Notes: generated by a model not told the origin, from the sequence alone. A DNA stretch of 64,000 bases from Porphyromonadaceae bacterium UBA7141 (GCA_002491945.1 DKWX01000050.1:10680-74679), one strand, 5' to 3'. Numbered from the stretch's first letter, positions 9,462 to 18,839 are shown. Made by a program: numbers and translations.

Positions 9462-11632
9462 GGTGTATTGACCACAACCCCAGGCGCGTTGTGGCGGCCC
9501 TCGCGCTGATTTTGTCGCTCTGTGCTTTGAGTCTGGTACGCCAGGCCTCGGCGCAGAGCGCCAATAATAATGCCCGTGCCGCAGCGGCGCGGCAACATGC
9601 TGCCGACGCCCGGGCCAAGGCGCGCCCGGACAGTTTTCACCGTCCTGCGCCGTCGCATTCGTTTAAGCCGCAGGTCGGCTCGGCCGACCGCAACCGTTCC
9701 GACAAGGTATTTCTCGAACAGGCCGACTCAATAATCCGCACTCTCGGCGAGGGTGGCCCGCAGACTGACCGTCAGCTGGTGAAAGGCAACGTCCGATTCC
9801 GGCAGATGGGGATGTGGATGTTCTGCGATTCGGCATATTATTTCCCGGGGATTAATTCGATGGATGCATTCGGACATGTCCGAATGGAGCAGGGCGACAC
9901 GCTTTTCGTCTATTCAGACAAGCTATATTACAACGGCACCGACCGTTATGCAAGACTGCGATGCGGCCCCTCGCAGCCGCAGGTGAGAATGATTAACCGG
10001 AAGACCACACTCACCACCGACAGCCTCGATTATGACCTGGCCGCCGACTTGGGATGGTATGCATGCGGCGGACGACTGGAAGATGAACTCAATACGCTGA
10101 CTTCAGTCTACGGTCAGTATAGTCCGTCAACAAATGATGCGGTATTTTATCACGACGTGGAATTGCACGGTGAGCAGAATGATTTCCATATGTTCACCGA
10201 CACACTTTTTTATAATACAGGTACCCACATCGCACGCATCGAGACTCCGACACGCATCATCACAACCGAAGATGAAATCATTACTTCCGAAGGGCTATAT
10301 AATACGGATACAGGGGTGGCCGAACTTATGAGCCGCTCTACAATCGCACATACCGACTCACTGCAGCGCACCACTACGCTTGAGGGCGATTCTATCGTCT
10401 ATGATCCGAATACGCGAATCAGCCGCGCATATAGTTTCCGCTCTCCGGCGAAGCGCCCGCGTCCGATGGTGATTACGGATACGGCCCGCAAGGCCGTGTT
10501 GATCGGAGGATTCGGCATATACAATGACGCGACGCGTGAGGCTATGGCTACAGAGTACCCGCTGATGATGGAGTATTCGCAGGGAGACACTCTCTTCCTG
10601 CGCGCCGACACTATCCGCACCTGGATGCTGGAGCGCAGCCCTCGCCTTGTGGCTGAGCAGAGGGAGGCGGCCGCCGTGGCAGCTCTGGAGGTGGATGGCT
10701 CACGGATGCCATTCGCTCCGGGGTGGACATTCGGTGACGGCCCGGATTCAATCTCGTTTGATTTGCCGAGGCTTTATATACCTCCCGTAGAGTGGAATCC
10801 GGATGAGGAAATCCTTACTCCCGTAGGGCCGGCAATCCCCGCCCGGCAGACTGAAGGCGATTCGATATGGCATATGGCAAAGGCATTCCCGAGGGCCCGC
10901 TTCTTCCGCAAGGATATGCAGGGGCTGGCAGATACGATTATATTTACGGAGCTGGATTCATTGTTGCGTCTCAATCGTCTCCCCATCGTATGGAGTGAGG
11001 AGCGGCAGTTGCGCGGCGATACGATTGTGGTGCATTTTAACGATTCCACTGCCGACTATGCCCGAATCCCATCGATGGCGATGATGATGGAGCATGTGGA
11101 AGAGGATTTCTTCAATCAGCTGCATGCCGATAGAATGCTGATGCTGTTTGATAATGGGGAGTTGCGCCGACTCGAAGCCGAAGGCTCGGTGCAGACCATC
11201 ATGATCCCTATGGAAGCAGACTCCACGTTCAATCGTCTGGTGGATGCGGAAAGCTCTTATCTGACGGTCGATATGGCAGACGGCTCGCTCGAACGGCTGA
11301 AAATGTGGCCCGAAGTCACCGGTACGGTCACGCCTCTCTTTATGGTCAAGAGGAGTCAGAAGTTCCTGCCTAAGGCGCAGTGGCTCGATGTGCTGCGCCC
11401 TAAGCGCGAATGGTATGGACCCGAACCCACGCAGGTGCGCTGGGACGATGATCTCGGCGAACTGACTCCTGAGCTTGAGGAATACTTCCTCACCGGGACT
11501 GTGCGTCCTTCCGCACCTCCGCCTGCGCCGGTCGCGCCTCCTGAACCTGATTCGGTGATTGCTCCTGTTCTTGAACCTGAATCCTCCACGTCAGCCGCTT
11601 CTGCGGAGACCCCCGATCAACCCCAAAACTAA
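9458..11632 (+). CDS. OstA/LptA-like lipopolysaccharide transport family protein
   Basis: 724 residues with a signal peptide (hydrophobic 10-30, ASA-Q). The body is made of repeated short beta units of the OstA/LptA kind, such as LVKGNVRFRQMGMWMFCDSAYYF, AFGHVRMEQGDTLFVYSDKLYYNG and LTTDSLDYDLAADLGWYACGG, over about residues 90-380. The C-terminus is proline- and serine-rich (about 680-724). This OstA_2-like family is found in Bacteroidetes near SurA genes; a role in carrying lipopolysaccharide across the periplasm is inferred from family. It overlaps the preceding SurA-like gene by four bases, and mutL starts two bases after its stop, so all belong to one transcript. Confidence 0.85.
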   Translation: MRCIDHNPRRVVAALALILSLCALSLVRQASAQSANNNARAAAARQHAADARAKARPDSFHRPAPSHSFKPQVGSADRNRSDKVFLEQADSIIRTLGEGGPQTDRQLVKGNVRFRQMGMWMFCDSAYYFPGINSMDAFGHVRMEQGDTLFVYSDKLYYNGTDRYARLRCGPSQPQVRMINRKTTLTTDSLDYDLAADLGWYACGGRLEDELNTLTSVYGQYSPSTNDAVFYHDVELHGEQNDFHMFTDTLFYNTGTHIARIETPTRIITTEDEIITSEGLYNTDTGVAELMSRSTIAHTDSLQRTTTLEGDSIVYDPNTRISRAYSFRSPAKRPRPMVITDTARKAVLIGGFGIYNDATREAMATEYPLMMEYSQGDTLFLRADTIRTWMLERSPRLVAEQREAAAVAALEVDGSRMPFAPGWTFGDGPDSISFDLPRLYIPPVEWNPDEEILTPVGPAIPARQTEGDSIWHMAKAFPRARFFRKDMQGLADTIIFTELDSLLRLNRLPIVWSEERQLRGDTIVVHFNDSTADYARIPSMAMMMEHVEEDFFNQLHADRMLMLFDNGELRRLEAEGSVQTIMIPMEADSTFNRLVDAESSYLTVDMADGSLERLKMWPEVTGTVTPLFMVKRSQKFLPKAQWLDVLRPKREWYGPEPTQVRWDDDLGELTPELEEYFLTGTVRPSAPPPAPVAPPEPDSVIAPVLEPESSTSAASAETPDQPQN

Positions 11633-11633
11633 A

Positions 11634-13643
11634 ATGAGCGACATTATCAAACTTCTCCCGGATTCGGTGGCCAATCAGATTGCTGCCGGTGAGGTAATAC
11701 AGCGTCCGGCTTCGGTCATCAAGGAACTGGTGGAGAATGCCGTCGATGCAGGTGCCTCGGATATCCGAATTTATATCAAGGATGCCGGACGCACTCTGAT
11801 TCAGGTGGTCGACAATGGCTGTGGAATGTCGCCGGTAGACGCCCGAATGGCCTTCGAGCGCCATGCCACTTCTAAAATAGTTCGGGCCGATGACCTTTTC
11901 CGTCTCCGCACAATGGGCTTCCGAGGAGAGGCTCTGCCATCTATATGTGCCATTTCGCAGGTGGATATACGCACCCGCAGGGAGGCCGACCAGATGGGCA
12001 CCCGCCTTATCATAAATGGCTCGAAGGTGGAAAGCCAGCAACCGGATATGTGTGAGAAGGGTACGAGTATCAGTGTGAAGAATCTATTCTTCAATGTCCC
12101 GGCGCGCCGCAAGTTCCTTAAAAGCGACAATGTGGAACTTTCGAATGTGATGCGCGAGTTTGAGCGTCTGGCTCTGGTCAATAACAATATACGCATGAGT
12201 ATCGACACAGGCTCCCGCCAGCTCGATCTGCGGGCGGCCTCGTTGCATCAGCGCATACATGACATCTGGAAGAATAACCTGAAGATGCAGCTCTTGCCTG
12301 TAGAGGTCGACACTCAATTGGTCAAGGTGCACGGTTTTGTGTCGCGCCCGGAGTTCGCCCGCCGCCGCAATGCCCTGCAGTTCCTGATTGTCAATGGCCG
12401 CAATATGCGCCATCCTTACTTTCACAAGGCAATCGTAAGCTGTTTCGACGGGTTGATAGCTTCCGATACTCAGCCCTGTTATTTCCTGAAGTTTGAGGTC
12501 GATCCTGCTTCTATAGATGTCAATATCCATCCCACTAAGAATGAGATAAAATTTGAATACGAACAAGAGATCTGGCCATTGATTGTGGCAGGAGTGAAGG
12601 CTTCGCTGGGCAAGAATTCAGCAGTGCCTTCGATTGATTTCGATTCGGATGCCGTGCCTGTTAGTCCGCAGCCGGAAGGGTCTGACCCGGATTCCCCGGG
12701 TGTGGAGATGCCTGTGGATTATAATCCTTTTGATGTGCAGGGCGATATCGGTGCGGGATTCGCCGGTGCCGCAGGTCCGGAAGGTATGCCACACGGATTC
12801 TCTGTCGATGCCGAAGATTCCTTCGCGCCCGCATCGGGTTTCGACCGGGAATTCGCAGGATTCCATGGCAATACGGATCTCGCAGTCGCTTCAGGCAGAA
12901 AGAAGGGTGGAGTCTCTCAGACATTTTCCGACCCGGCATTGCGCGACTGGGATAAGCTTTATGCCGGATTTATGAACCGACAGCGGGAGGAATTGCCCGA
13001 TGCGGCTCCCTCAGATGAAGCCATGAGGCTTCCGGGAATGGAGCAGGAGGGAGTGGGAGAGTTGCAGCCTGTGTGTCTGCAGTTCGGATTAAAGTATATA
13101 GTCACTTCCACACGCGACGGAGTGCTGCTGATAGATCAGCACCGTGCACATGTGAAGGTGCTCTACGAGCAGTTTCTGGAGCGGGTGCGCAGTGAGCAGG
13201 CCGTATCTCAGAGCGTGCTTTTCCCGGAAAGCATACAGCTCGAGCATGAACAGCTCACCGCACTTGCCGAAGTGGAGGAGGATTTGCGTCGACTCGGTTT
13301 TATCCTTGAAGAGGATAAAGAGGAGCATTGGCGCATCACATCAGTCCCGGCCGATCTGCATGGCGCCGACCCGAAGGATGTTGTGCTTCGCATACTCGAT
13401 TCGGTGAGTGAGGATGCCTTGAATTACGGAGCTGACCAGCTCCCGGCCGAAAACATGCTCCAGCGATTGGCTCTGGTGATGGCGCGCAGTGCCGCCATCA
13501 CTCGCGGCCGACGTCTATCGGCCGAAGAGATGGAGCACCTCGTGGCTGAACTTTTCCAGCTCCCCGACCCGGCCTTCACCCCCAACGGCAATCGCATCTT
13601 CGCACGTCTCGACCTTCAGTCGATCGCACGTCTCCTCGGTTGA
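11634..13643 (+). CDS. mutL: DNA mismatch repair protein MutL
   Basis: 669 residues. The N-terminal GHKL ATPase shows NAVDAGAS (Glu34 and Asn35 region), DNGCGM at 60-65, TSKI at 78-81 and GFRGEAL at 94-100. A low-complexity linker (about 330-460, rich in Asp, Pro, Gly) leads to the C-terminal dimerisation domain. That domain carries LLIDQHRAHVKVLYE, the position of the endonuclease motif DQHA(x2)E(x4)E; here Ala is Arg and the first Glu is Val. C-terminal ACR-type CPHGRP motifs are also absent, so nicking activity is doubtful. The reading frame opens upstream at 11559 but the family start MSDIIKLLPD is at 11634, two bases after the OstA-like stop. Confidence 0.96.
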   Translation: MSDIIKLLPDSVANQIAAGEVIQRPASVIKELVENAVDAGASDIRIYIKDAGRTLIQVVDNGCGMSPVDARMAFERHATSKIVRADDLFRLRTMGFRGEALPSICAISQVDIRTRREADQMGTRLIINGSKVESQQPDMCEKGTSISVKNLFFNVPARRKFLKSDNVELSNVMREFERLALVNNNIRMSIDTGSRQLDLRAASLHQRIHDIWKNNLKMQLLPVEVDTQLVKVHGFVSRPEFARRRNALQFLIVNGRNMRHPYFHKAIVSCFDGLIASDTQPCYFLKFEVDPASIDVNIHPTKNEIKFEYEQEIWPLIVAGVKASLGKNSAVPSIDFDSDAVPVSPQPEGSDPDSPGVEMPVDYNPFDVQGDIGAGFAGAAGPEGMPHGFSVDAEDSFAPASGFDREFAGFHGNTDLAVASGRKKGGVSQTFSDPALRDWDKLYAGFMNRQREELPDAAPSDEAMRLPGMEQEGVGELQPVCLQFGLKYIVTSTRDGVLLIDQHRAHVKVLYEQFLERVRSEQAVSQSVLFPESIQLEHEQLTALAEVEEDLRRLGFILEEDKEEHWRITSVPADLHGADPKDVVLRILDSVSEDALNYGADQLPAENMLQRLALVMARSAAITRGRRLSAEEMEHLVAELFQLPDPAFTPNGNRIFARLDLQSIARLLG

Positions 13644-13712
13644 TATGCCGCCTGTTGTAATGACGACTGCAGGATATGAAAAAAATTAAGGATCAGTAAA
13701 AAAGTTGTTGGT

Positions 13713-13891
13713 AAGTAAGCGTTCAAATTTAATTTAAGTAAGTCGTCAAATTTAATATACATAATATGCGGGGCTGTTTTTTAGTCGGGTACGGTGCGGA
13801 GTGAAGGAAAATTACATATTCGGCTGAACGCCAAGCCGGAAGCGGCAAAAAAAGAAGCCACAGATTGTAGAATAATCTTACATAAACACAT
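13713..13891 (+). repeat. Interspersed palindrome-ended repeat, copy before cstA
   Basis: Begins with two successive left arms, AAGTAAGCGTTCAAATTTAA at 13713 and AAGTAAGTCGTCAAATTTAA at 13736. The core then continues TATGCGGGGC, TTAGTCGG, CGGTGCGGAGTGAAGG, GGAAGCGGCAAAAAAAGAAG and CCACAGATTGT. The right arm is shortened to a few bases that abut the cstA start codon. The gap from mutL holds nothing else recognisable. Confidence 0.85.
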
Positions 13892-15352
13892 ATGATTGCT
13901 TTCTTGATTTCCTTGGCCGTGCTGATAGGCGGCTATTTCATCTATGGTCTTCTGGTGGAGAGGATTGTGGGTCTTGACTCCCGCCGTCCGATGCCGGCCC
14001 TGACCAAGCGCGATGGTGTGGATTACATGCCTCTGCCGGCGTGGAAGGTCTTCCTCATCCAGTTTCTCAATATAGCCGGCCTCGGCCCCATCTTTGGCGC
14101 GATAATGGGGGTGATGTTCGGTCCGGCTGCTTTTCTTTGGATTGTGTTCGGCACAATCTTCGGCGGCGCCGTCCATGACTTCATGAGCGGCGTAATCTCA
14201 ATACGCCGTGGTGGCGCCTCGCTTCCGGAAATCGTCGGAGAGCAACTTGGCATGTCTGTCAAGCAGGTGATGCGGGGCTTCTCGCTATTGCTGATGATTC
14301 TTGTAGGCGCAGTGTTTGTGATGACTCCGGCATCGCTCATAGCCTCATTGACACCGGGCTGGATGGACACCACATTCTGGATCGGTCTGATTTTCCTCTA
14401 TTACATGCTTGCCACCGTACTCCCCATTGATAAACTGATTGGTAATCTTTACCCATTATTCGGCGGTGCGCTTCTGTTTATGGCTGTAGGCATACTCTAT
14501 GTGCTTGTCTTCGGCGGGGTGGAGATTCCACATGAGATGTCGGCCGGGTTCTTCAACCGGCATCCTTCCGGAGAAGACGCTCCGATGTTCCCGATGATGT
14601 TTGTATCGATAGCCTGCGGCGCAATTTCGGGATTCCATGCCACACAGAGTCCGATGATGGCCCGATGTCTGACCAACGAGCGTCTGGCACGTCCTATATT
14701 CTACGGAGCAATGGTATGCGAGGGCATCGTGGCATTGATATGGGGTGCCGCCGCTATCGCTTTCACAGGTGGCTATGGCGCATTAGCTGACTTTATGGCC
14801 AATCCTTCCAACGGCGGAGCCGGCGCGCTGGTGCACAGTATCTCCGTGGAGTGGCTCGGCACGGTAGGGGGAATACTCGCCATGTTCGGCGTGATTGCAG
14901 CCCCCATCACTTCCGGCGACACCGCTCTGAGGAGCGCACGCCTTATCGCCGCCGATTTCCTTCACATTGACCAGAGCAGTTTCTGGAAACGCCTTGTCGT
15001 GTCGATCCCCATTTTCGCCGTATCGTTTATGATCATGATGATTGATTTCAACGTATTGTGGCGCTATTTCGCATGGTGCAACCAGATGCTGGCCGTATTC
15101 ACTCTGTGGGCTGTCACCGTATGGCTTTCGCGCGAGGTCAATGTTCGCATATTCAATATGTTCGGCGCATGGTGGCTTACACTTATTCCAGCAGTGTTCA
15201 TGACGGTGGTATGCGTCACATATATATTTTTCGCTCCGCGTCCGGAGGGCCTCGGCCTGCCATATGAGATGGCTCTTGGCATCGGCATGATCTCGGCAGG
15301 CATCCTCACCCTGCTCTTCACACGAATGCTTCGCCCTGTCATAGCCCGCTGA
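13892..15352 (+). CDS. cstA: Carbon starvation protein CstA family transporter
   Basis: 486-residue polytopic inner-membrane protein with about 13-16 hydrophobic segments. Family hallmarks: AGLGPIFGAIMG near 64-75, the VHDFMSGVISIRRGG region near 91-105, DTTFWIGLIFLYY near 154, and SGFHATQSPMMARC near 246-259. CstA proteins import peptides or pyruvate during carbon limitation; which substrate applies here is not visible. It is shorter than the 700-residue E. coli CstA and similar to the compact CstA forms common in anaerobes. The interspersed repeat runs right up to the ATG, so its expression signals must lie within the repeat. Confidence 0.92.
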   Translation: MIAFLISLAVLIGGYFIYGLLVERIVGLDSRRPMPALTKRDGVDYMPLPAWKVFLIQFLNIAGLGPIFGAIMGVMFGPAAFLWIVFGTIFGGAVHDFMSGVISIRRGGASLPEIVGEQLGMSVKQVMRGFSLLLMILVGAVFVMTPASLIASLTPGWMDTTFWIGLIFLYYMLATVLPIDKLIGNLYPLFGGALLFMAVGILYVLVFGGVEIPHEMSAGFFNRHPSGEDAPMFPMMFVSIACGAISGFHATQSPMMARCLTNERLARPIFYGAMVCEGIVALIWGAAAIAFTGGYGALADFMANPSNGGAGALVHSISVEWLGTVGGILAMFGVIAAPITSGDTALRSARLIAADFLHIDQSSFWKRLVVSIPIFAVSFMIMMIDFNVLWRYFAWCNQMLAVFTLWAVTVWLSREVNVRIFNMFGAWWLTLIPAVFMTVVCVTYIFFAPRPEGLGLPYEMALGIGMISAGILTLLFTRMLRPVIAR

Positions 15353-15402
15353 TTTCACTCCTGCCATATCAAAGCAGATTCCCTGTTTTGAACCATATAT
15401 AT

Positions 15403-15433
15403 GCCCCGGCTGTTTTCACAATGCCGGGGCTTT
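15403..15433 (+). terminator. Intrinsic terminator after cstA
   Basis: GCCCCGGC at 15403-15410 and GCCGGGGC at 15423-15430 form a perfect 8-bp stem around a 12-base loop, followed by TTTAAAAATTT. Confidence 0.85.
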
Positions 15434-15509
15434 AAAAATTTATAATCGCGGGGGTGTACATGAGGCCGCAGTGCAGCCCGGATGTATTCTCCATCAAATA
15501 ACCGATACA

Positions 15510-15878
15510 ATGAATATAATCCTCAATATCATTTGGGTCGTATTCGGTGGTCTGATGATTGCCATCGAATATGCCATCTCATCCGTACTGATGATGGTCA
15601 CTATCATAGGCATTCCATTCGGACTGCAGACCATGAAACTCGCTCTTGTATCCCTTTGGCCGTTCGGCACGTCAATTCAGAGCGAAGGCTTCCCGTCTGG
15701 CTGTCTTGCAGCGGTGATGAATGTAATCTGGTGGTTTCTCGGAGGATTTGTAATCGCTCTGACTCATCTCGCATGGGGACTCGTATTCTGCATCACAATA
15801 GTAGGTATCCCCTTCGGTATGCAGCACTTCAAACTGATGCGCCTCGCATTCTTCCCTTTCGGCAAATCAATATCCTGA
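15510..15878 (+). CDS. YccF family inner-membrane protein
   Basis: 122 residues with two copies of the YccF unit. The first has MMVTIIGIPFGLQTMKLALVSLWPFG near 30-55, the second CITIVGIPFGMQHFKLMRLAFFPFG near 92-117. Four hydrophobic segments are predicted. Function is unknown in the family. The start chosen (MNIILNII) removes 13 residues that an upstream ATG at 15471 would add. No partner gene is evident; a decayed heavy-metal-domain remnant starts 28 bases downstream. Confidence 0.88.
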   Translation: MNIILNIIWVVFGGLMIAIEYAISSVLMMVTIIGIPFGLQTMKLALVSLWPFGTSIQSEGFPSGCLAAVMNVIWWFLGGFVIALTHLAWGLVFCITIVGIPFGMQHFKLMRLAFFPFGKSIS

Positions 15879-15906
15879 GCGTCGGCAAATGGCTCATCAT
15901 AGGTCT

Positions 15907-16016
15907 GTGACATCAGTCGTTGCCGATCTTGCTACCGATCTGACCACTATCCAGGGCCCACGGATCCGGCTGCCCTGCGCGAAGTAATCGATGATCTCGG
16001 TTTCACTATCGTTTAA
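15907..16016 (+). pseudogene. Remnant of a heavy-metal-associated (HMA) domain protein, C-terminal end
   Basis: From 15907 the frame reads VTSVVADLATDLTTIQG, matching the beta2-beta3 part of a copper-chaperone HMA domain. A frameshift between about 15957 and 15963 then moves to the frame reading DPAALREVIDDLGFTIV followed by TAA at 16014, the usual last helix and strand of such proteins. The metal-binding CxxC half is absent: the sequence immediately upstream is YccF. This is a truncated, frameshifted relic of about 36 residues. Confidence 0.7.
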
Positions 16017-16018
16017 GA

Positions 16019-16029
16019 CACTTGCTTAT
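16019..16029. repeat. Orphan end fragment of the interspersed repeat
   Basis: CACTTGCTTAT, the outer tip of the repeat arm, lies three bases after the HMA remnant stop. The rest of the element is absent. Confidence 0.4.
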
Positions 16030-16056
16030 ATAAAGCCTGCCACCCCCCCGGAAAGA

Positions 16057-16091
16057 GAGACCCTGCACTGGCGTAGTCAGTGCAGGGTCTC
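16057..16091. terminator. 14-bp perfect hairpin after malQ
   Basis: GAGACCCTGCACTG at 16057-16070 pairs with CAGTGCAGGGTCTC at 16078-16091 around a 7-base loop. It lies downstream of malQ (minus strand) and could also stop plus-strand transcripts. It lacks a clean T-run on either side, so factor-independent termination is uncertain. Confidence 0.6.
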
Positions 16092-16160
16092 AGAATATAT
16101 GGATTTCAGGGACGTGTCGGCCACATTGGCGACATGTCTGTCAGTCAATGCGAAAGCATT

Positions 16161-18839
16161 TTAGCGGCCGGACTGACGGATTTTGTCGGTCAGAGCGGCG
16201 TTGAAGGTGCGCTCGGCGCGCAAAGCCGACACTGTCATGTGCATACGGTAGCGCCAGTAGTGTGTCGGGTTGGAAGGGTCGTTGATCTGCTCTTCCTGCG
16301 GGTTCTGGCGACGCAGTCTGCCGTCGGCGCTCAGCCAGTCCTGAAGCGGAATGATGCAGAGCATCGATGGGCTTGCAAGCTGCAGCCACAGAATTTTGTC
16401 GCAAATCCATGGCTCTGCAAAGTAGGGTGCCTGACCGAATTCATGGAGCACGTTGTTGTAGAAACGCTGGCTTTGCGTCGGGTCGCTTTCCCACCATGCG
16501 CGGATACCACCCATGTCGTGGGTAGATGAGGTACACACCGAGAAGTAGGGGTAGTGCCATGTATCGCCGAATTCCGATTTGGGATCCTTAGGCATGCGCT
16601 GTATCTCAAGCGACAGAATCTCAAGCTGGTGCATCACAGCCGGCACACAGTCGGGAATCATGCCGAGGTCTTCGCCGCAGGCCAGCATGCCGGTGGCGTC
16701 GAGCAGGGGCGGAAGTTTCCACATTGCCTTGCCATACCAGAAGTCGTTGTGACGATGGTAGAAGAAGTCATTGTAAAGACGGTTGAAGCACCACTTCTCA
16801 TAGTCCGTGAGATTGCGGAACTGATAAGTGAACTGAGCCGAGATACGGGGATGATAGTGACCTTTCTGGTAGGGGTCTTCGATGAATAGCACGTCGTCGA
16901 TAAGTCCCATCAAGGCATTCTCGATGCGGGCATTGCGCTCGTTGCGCTCAAGCTGAGCGAAATGGGCGCGCACTTTAACCTGAGTATCGATATGCTCCTT
17001 CAGGCGGTATCGGCCTCCGCCTGCGGGGATGAGGTAGGCTTCCTTGACTTCCTCGACAGCATCGCCGAAGAAATCTGTGAGCATCCATTCCAGAATCAGC
17101 GGGTGTGTCTGAACCTCAGGGTCTATCCAGAAGTCATAGTTTCTGCGCAGTTCATCAGGCGAGAATGGCATTGCAGGATTAAAATAACCCTGCAGACCAT
17201 GGAGTGCGTCGAGCGGAATCTGCCATATACGGAAGAATCCAAGGATATGGTCGATACGATAGGCATCGAAATAATCGGCCATCTTGCTGAAACGAGCCTT
17301 CCACCACTTGAATCCATCGGCTGCCATGACGTCCCAGTTGTAGGTCGGGAATCCCCAGTTCTGGCCCATCACCGAGAAGTCATCCGGTGGTGCGCCCGCA
17401 GAACAGTCCATATTGAAGAGATGCGGGCTCTGCCAGGTGTCGACACTCTGGCGCCCCACGCCGATCGGGATGTCGCCCTTCAGCACCACACCGTGGGCGT
17501 GGGCATAGTCGCGCACTTCACGCAACTGGCGGTCAAGGTGATACTGCACGAAATAGAAGAAGTCAATCCTTTCGGAGTGCGATTTTATGAAATTTTCCAC
17601 ACGGACCTCATCATATGTGGCATAGTCTCCCCAGAGTGAATTGTCGGGGGTGTGGTATTCATCGCGAAGCGCGCACCAGACGGCATATGGACGGAGCCAA
17701 TAGTCGTTGTGCTCCACGAAGGCCAGATATTCGGCATCCTTTGAGGTTTTTGCCCAGTCCTGACGGAAAATCTCGTGCAGATATTCGTTCTTGGCATTAT
17801 TGACGGCCTCATAGTCGATTTCAGTGAGCTCGTTGAGATGTGCTGCCAGAGTCTTGAAATGCTCCATGCGCTTCTTATCCTTCAGGATACCCACCTTCTC
17901 AAGGCGTACATACATCGGATGGAGTGCGAACGAGGAGTTGGCGCTATAGGGATATGAGTCTACCCAGGTGTAGGACTTAGTGGTGTCGTTGACCGGAAGG
18001 AGCTGAAGCACCTTTTGTCCAGTCTCGGCACACCAGTCGACCATCTGCTTGATATCCTCGAAATCGCCCACGCCGAAGTCATCCTCCGTGCGGATTGAGA
18101 ACACCGGGATTGCCGTGCCGGCCCCTTTCCAGTTCTTATTAGGATTGGCGAAACGCAATCCGTCGATTACGATACGCTCCGTGGGCTCGGTCTGCTCGAT
18201 GCCGTAGATGCGGTTGGAGGCATCCTCCCATCCGCGCACGTCATTTTTCTCCTTGCCAAGGATGAGGAATTTATAGTCGAACGGACCGTCTATGTCCTTC
18301 AGCGGTATCTCGCATTCCCACAGGGGATAGTCGGCGTCATTGAGGCGGAGGGCTTTGTGGGGGTTCCACTTGCCGAGCACTTCCGGCTCTCCGGCTACGG
18401 CCAGGACCTCGTCGGGGGCAATCATCGGGGCCCATATCTTCAGGCAGAGAGTGCCTGCGTGAGCCTCAGGGGCTGCATCTCGCTGACTGCGGCAAAGCAT
18501 TCCGTCGACAAATGCCGAAGAATAATAAGGCTTGTCGGCCGGCATGTCCTGCCAGGAGTCGAATATATTGTAAAGTTTCGCACCGGCTGCAGGCTCGAAC
18601 CGATGGGGCTTGCCCCACTCGAACCTCCAGGTTTTCTCCGGAGCCTTCACTATGAAGAAATAGTCGAACGCTGCAGTCGTATCGGGCAGCTCGACCTCTG
18701 CTTCCCAGACATCGGGGGATGTCAGGCGCATCTCTACCGCCTTGTGAAGATCGGAGTCGCCAAGCTGTGGCACTGCTCCGCACACGTAGAGTGCCTCACC
18801 CCAGGATGTATGGTAGTTGATATGAAATTTGACTTTCAT
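16161..18839 (-). CDS. malQ: 4-alpha-glucanotransferase (amylomaltase, GH77) with N-terminal starch-binding modules
   Basis: 892 residues. GH77 transfers alpha-1,4-glucan segments between maltodextrins in the cytoplasm. Two CBM20-like modules precede the catalytic domain: about 1-115 (FHINYHTSWGEALYVCG, LGDSD) and about 130-235 (LAVAGEPEVLGKWNPHKALRL, PFDYKFLIL). The catalytic part has the nucleophile in YRIDHILGFFRIW (about Asp528), the acid/base in CGEDLG (about Glu722) and the third acidic residue in SSTHDMGG (about Asp775). No signal peptide is present. The long CBM20-bearing form is typical of Bacteroidetes and plant DPE2-type enzymes. It stands alone; no other glycogen or maltose gene is adjacent. 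Confidence 0.94.
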   Translation of the reverse strand: MKVKFHINYHTSWGEALYVCGAVPQLGDSDLHKAVEMRLTSPDVWEAEVELPDTTAAFDYFFIVKAPEKTWRFEWGKPHRFEPAAGAKLYNIFDSWQDMPADKPYYSSAFVDGMLCRSQRDAAPEAHAGTLCLKIWAPMIAPDEVLAVAGEPEVLGKWNPHKALRLNDADYPLWECEIPLKDIDGPFDYKFLILGKEKNDVRGWEDASNRIYGIEQTEPTERIVIDGLRFANPNKNWKGAGTAIPVFSIRTEDDFGVGDFEDIKQMVDWCAETGQKVLQLLPVNDTTKSYTWVDSYPYSANSSFALHPMYVRLEKVGILKDKKRMEHFKTLAAHLNELTEIDYEAVNNAKNEYLHEIFRQDWAKTSKDAEYLAFVEHNDYWLRPYAVWCALRDEYHTPDNSLWGDYATYDEVRVENFIKSHSERIDFFYFVQYHLDRQLREVRDYAHAHGVVLKGDIPIGVGRQSVDTWQSPHLFNMDCSAGAPPDDFSVMGQNWGFPTYNWDVMAADGFKWWKARFSKMADYFDAYRIDHILGFFRIWQIPLDALHGLQGYFNPAMPFSPDELRRNYDFWIDPEVQTHPLILEWMLTDFFGDAVEEVKEAYLIPAGGGRYRLKEHIDTQVKVRAHFAQLERNERNARIENALMGLIDDVLFIEDPYQKGHYHPRISAQFTYQFRNLTDYEKWCFNRLYNDFFYHRHNDFWYGKAMWKLPPLLDATGMLACGEDLGMIPDCVPAVMHQLEILSLEIQRMPKDPKSEFGDTWHYPYFSVCTSSTHDMGGIRAWWESDPTQSQRFYNNVLHEFGQAPYFAEPWICDKILWLQLASPSMLCIIPLQDWLSADGRLRRQNPQEEQINDPSNPTHYWRYRMHMTVSALRAERTFNAALTDKIRQSGR

